Shown in pieces: positions 13,567 through 14,776 of a DNA stretch of 14,776 nt. The notes beneath the pieces were generated by a model. That model made no database searches and had not been told where the DNA came from. It saw nothing but the letters and a program-made list of their open reading frames with translations. This DNA comes from Acetobacteraceae bacterium (GTDB lineage Bacteria; Pseudomonadota; Alphaproteobacteria; Acetobacterales; Acetobacteraceae). Position 1 is the first letter of the stretch. Each line of letters begins with the position of its first letter. The translations under genes and the position numbers were made by a program. The stretch covers positions 1 through 14,776 of the forward strand of contig JAIYAI010000387.1 of the NCBI GenBank assembly GCA_027489135.1, in the 5' to 3' direction.

Positions 13567-14675
13567 GCATGAACGAGATGGACGTCCTGGTCCTGCCCGG
13601 CGACGGGGTGGGGCCCGAGGTCACGGCCCAGGCCGTGCGCGTGCTGGAATGGTTTGCCGATCGCCGCAAGCTCCCCGCCACGCTGACCGAGCGCAGCTTC
13701 GGCGGCAGCAACTGGCAGAAGCACGGCACGCTGATGCCGGACGAGACGTGGGAGCGGATCAACTCCGCCGACGCCATCCTCTTCGGCTCCGTGGACTCGC
13801 TGGACCAGGCGAAGATCCCGGCGGAGGAGCGGCGCAAGGGCTCGCTGCTCAGGATGCGGAAGTCGCTCGATCTCTTCGCCAACCTGCGGCCGATCAAGAT
13901 GCTGCCGGCGCTGAGCGAGGCGAGCCCCTACAAGCCGCGCATCACGGAGGGCGTGGATTTCGTCATCATCCGCGAACTGACGGCGGGGATGTATTTCGGC
14001 ACGCCGCGCGGGGTGGAGCGCCTGCCCGACGGCACGCGCCGCGGCGTCAACACGCACACCTACACCGAAGCGGAGATCCTCCGCGTCGCGCGCTTCGGCT
14101 TCGAGCTGGCGCGCACGCGACGCAACCACCTGACCAGCGTGGACAAGGGCAACGTCATGGAATCCGGCGCCATGTGGCGCGAGATCGTGACGGAACTGCA
14201 CCGCGCCGAGTTCAGCGACGTGGTGCTGGAGCACATGCTGGCCGACAATTGCGGCATGCAGTTGTCCCGCGCGCCGCGGCGCTTCGATGTCATCGTGACC
14301 GACAACCTGTTCGGCGACCTGCTGTCGGATTGCGCCGGCGCGATCCTGGGCTCGCTCGGCATGCTGCCCTCGGCCTCGCTTGGCGCCATCGGGCCGGACG
14401 GACGGCGCAAGGCGTTGTACGAGCCGATCCATGGCTCGGCGCCCGATATCGCGGGGCAGGGCATCGCCAACCCGCTCGGGTCAATCCTGTCGGTGGTGGA
14501 AATGCTGCGCTGGACCTTCGGGGCGCCGGAGGAGGCCGCGCGGCTCGAAGCGGCGGTGGCCGGTGCGCTGGCGATGGGGGCACGCACCGCCGACATCGCG
14601 GCGCCGGGGGAGGGCACGACCAACACCGCCGGTATGGGCGATGCCGTGCTGCAGGCGTTGGAGGCGGGTCGCTGA
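13563..14675 (+). CDS. leuB: 3-isopropylmalate dehydrogenase-like beta-decarboxylating dehydrogenase (LeuB family)
   Basis: The product has 370 residues. It belongs to the isocitrate/isopropylmalate dehydrogenase family, which oxidises and decarboxylates (2R)-malate derivatives with NAD. LPGDGVGPEV (11-20) opens the protein. The malate-binding arginines are kept (Arg99 in LLRMRK, Arg109 in NLRP, Arg137 in RELT), as are Tyr144 and Lys195 (catalytic pair) and the metal ligands Asp228, Asp252 and Asp256. YEPIHGSAPDIAGQGIANP (286-304) forms the NAD site. The recognition loop differs: the LeuB GGPKW segment is VDSLDQAKIP, and the position of the isopropyl-pocket Glu (Glu87 of Thermus LeuB) aligns with Lys92. 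The C2 substituent may therefore not be isopropyl. The ATG at 13563 overlaps the LeuD stop by 4 bases; an alternative ATG lies six bases on. Confidence 0.9.
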   Translation: MSMNEMDVLVLPGDGVGPEVTAQAVRVLEWFADRRKLPATLTERSFGGSNWQKHGTLMPDETWERINSADAILFGSVDSLDQAKIPAEERRKGSLLRMRKSLDLFANLRPIKMLPALSEASPYKPRITEGVDFVIIRELTAGMYFGTPRGVERLPDGTRRGVNTHTYTEAEILRVARFGFELARTRRNHLTSVDKGNVMESGAMWREIVTELHRAEFSDVVLEHMLADNCGMQLSRAPRRFDVIVTDNLFGDLLSDCAGAILGSLGMLPSASLGAIGPDGRRKALYEPIHGSAPDIAGQGIANPLGSILSVVEMLRWTFGAPEEAARLEAAVAGALAMGARTADIAAPGEGTTNTAGMGDAVLQALEAGR

Positions 14676-14682
14676 CGCGACC

Positions 14683-14708
14683 GCCGCCCGGGATGCGTCC
14701 CGGGCGGC
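14683..14708. terminator. Strong hairpin terminator after the leuB-like gene
   Basis: GCCGCCCGGGA (14683-14693) and its exact complement (14698-14708) form an 11-base-pair perfect stem with a 4-base TGCG loop, starting 8 bases after the LeuB-like stop. No T-run follows. Its place between convergent genes suggests termination for both directions. Confidence 0.65.
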
Positions 14709-14719
14709 AGCCTGGTGCG

Positions 14720-14776
14720 TCAGCCGCCCCGGTGCACCGCAACGATCTTGTTGCCGTCCGGGTCGCGCAGATAGGC
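14720..14776 (-). CDS. VOC (glyoxalase/dioxygenase-fold) family protein, last 18 residues only
   Basis: Read from the right edge on the minus strand, 18 codons followed by TGA (14722-14720) give AYLRDPDGNKIVAVHRGG. The phrase LRDPDGNKI...AVHR is the characteristic C-terminal strand of vicinal-oxygen-chelate proteins, in which the fold is completed by a DPDGN turn and a last beta strand. The rest lies beyond the window, so the metal ligands and role cannot be seen. It converges on the leuCDB-like operon with the hairpin between them. Confidence 0.7.
   Translation of the reverse strand, partial: AYLRDPDGNKIVAVHRGG

Noticed and set aside
1..14776. Mobile elements, CRISPR arrays, tRNAs, defence or toxin-antitoxin genes
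   Set aside because: I looked for terminal repeats, regularly spaced repeats, cloverleaf sequences and characteristic proteins on both strands and saw none.

Overview
The window is very G+C-rich DNA (roughly 70% by eye) packed with genes. Several stop and start codons overlap (ATGA, GTGA, TGATG). Two tripartite-tricarboxylate-type periplasmic receptors (TctC/Bug family) and the overall codon use suggest an environmental alphaproteobacterium, most likely an Acetobacteraceae (Roseomonas-like) organism. That placement is inference; there is no rRNA or marker gene to prove it. I see no tRNA, rRNA, CRISPR array, insertion sequence, integrase or phage gene.

Layout. (1) 2-1972, plus strand: the 3' end of an amidohydrolase gene, then a single-domain MCE protein that looks like only the last third of PqiB, then a PqiC-like lipoprotein. 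(2) 2024-7683, minus strand: a five-gene unit read from right to left as Bug receptor, SDR dehydrogenase, ACAD10/11-like acyl-CoA dehydrogenase, acyl-CoA ligase, second Bug receptor. It looks like a carboxylic-acid capture, CoA-activation and oxidation unit; no enoyl-CoA hydratase, no thiolase and no TctA/TctB membrane partner lies in the window. (3) 7767-8678, plus strand: an NMT1/THI5-like solute-binding-fold protein without a visible signal peptide, divergent from the acyl-CoA unit across an 83-base gap that carries a perfect palindrome nested inside a 12-base inverted repeat. (4) 8745-11457, minus strand: a divergent hydantoinase/dihydropyrimidinase-like metallohydrolase, an unrecognised 95-residue protein and a CobW/COG0523 GTPase, all joined by 4-base stop/start overlaps. 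(5) 11582-14675, plus strand: a LeuC-like, LeuD-like and LeuB-like set joined by 1- and 4-base overlaps and closed by a strong hairpin. The window ends in the C-terminus of a VOC-family gene on the minus strand.

The most interesting points are the hydantoinase-small protein-CobW cassette (a possible dedicated metal-delivery arrangement), the non-canonical pockets of both the hydantoinase and the LeuB-like enzyme encoded back to back from one 124-base intergenic region, the PqiB fragment-like MCE gene paired with a PqiC lipoprotein, and the symmetric operator-like sequence at 7692-7760. Nothing here is proven to be a new system; these are candidates.
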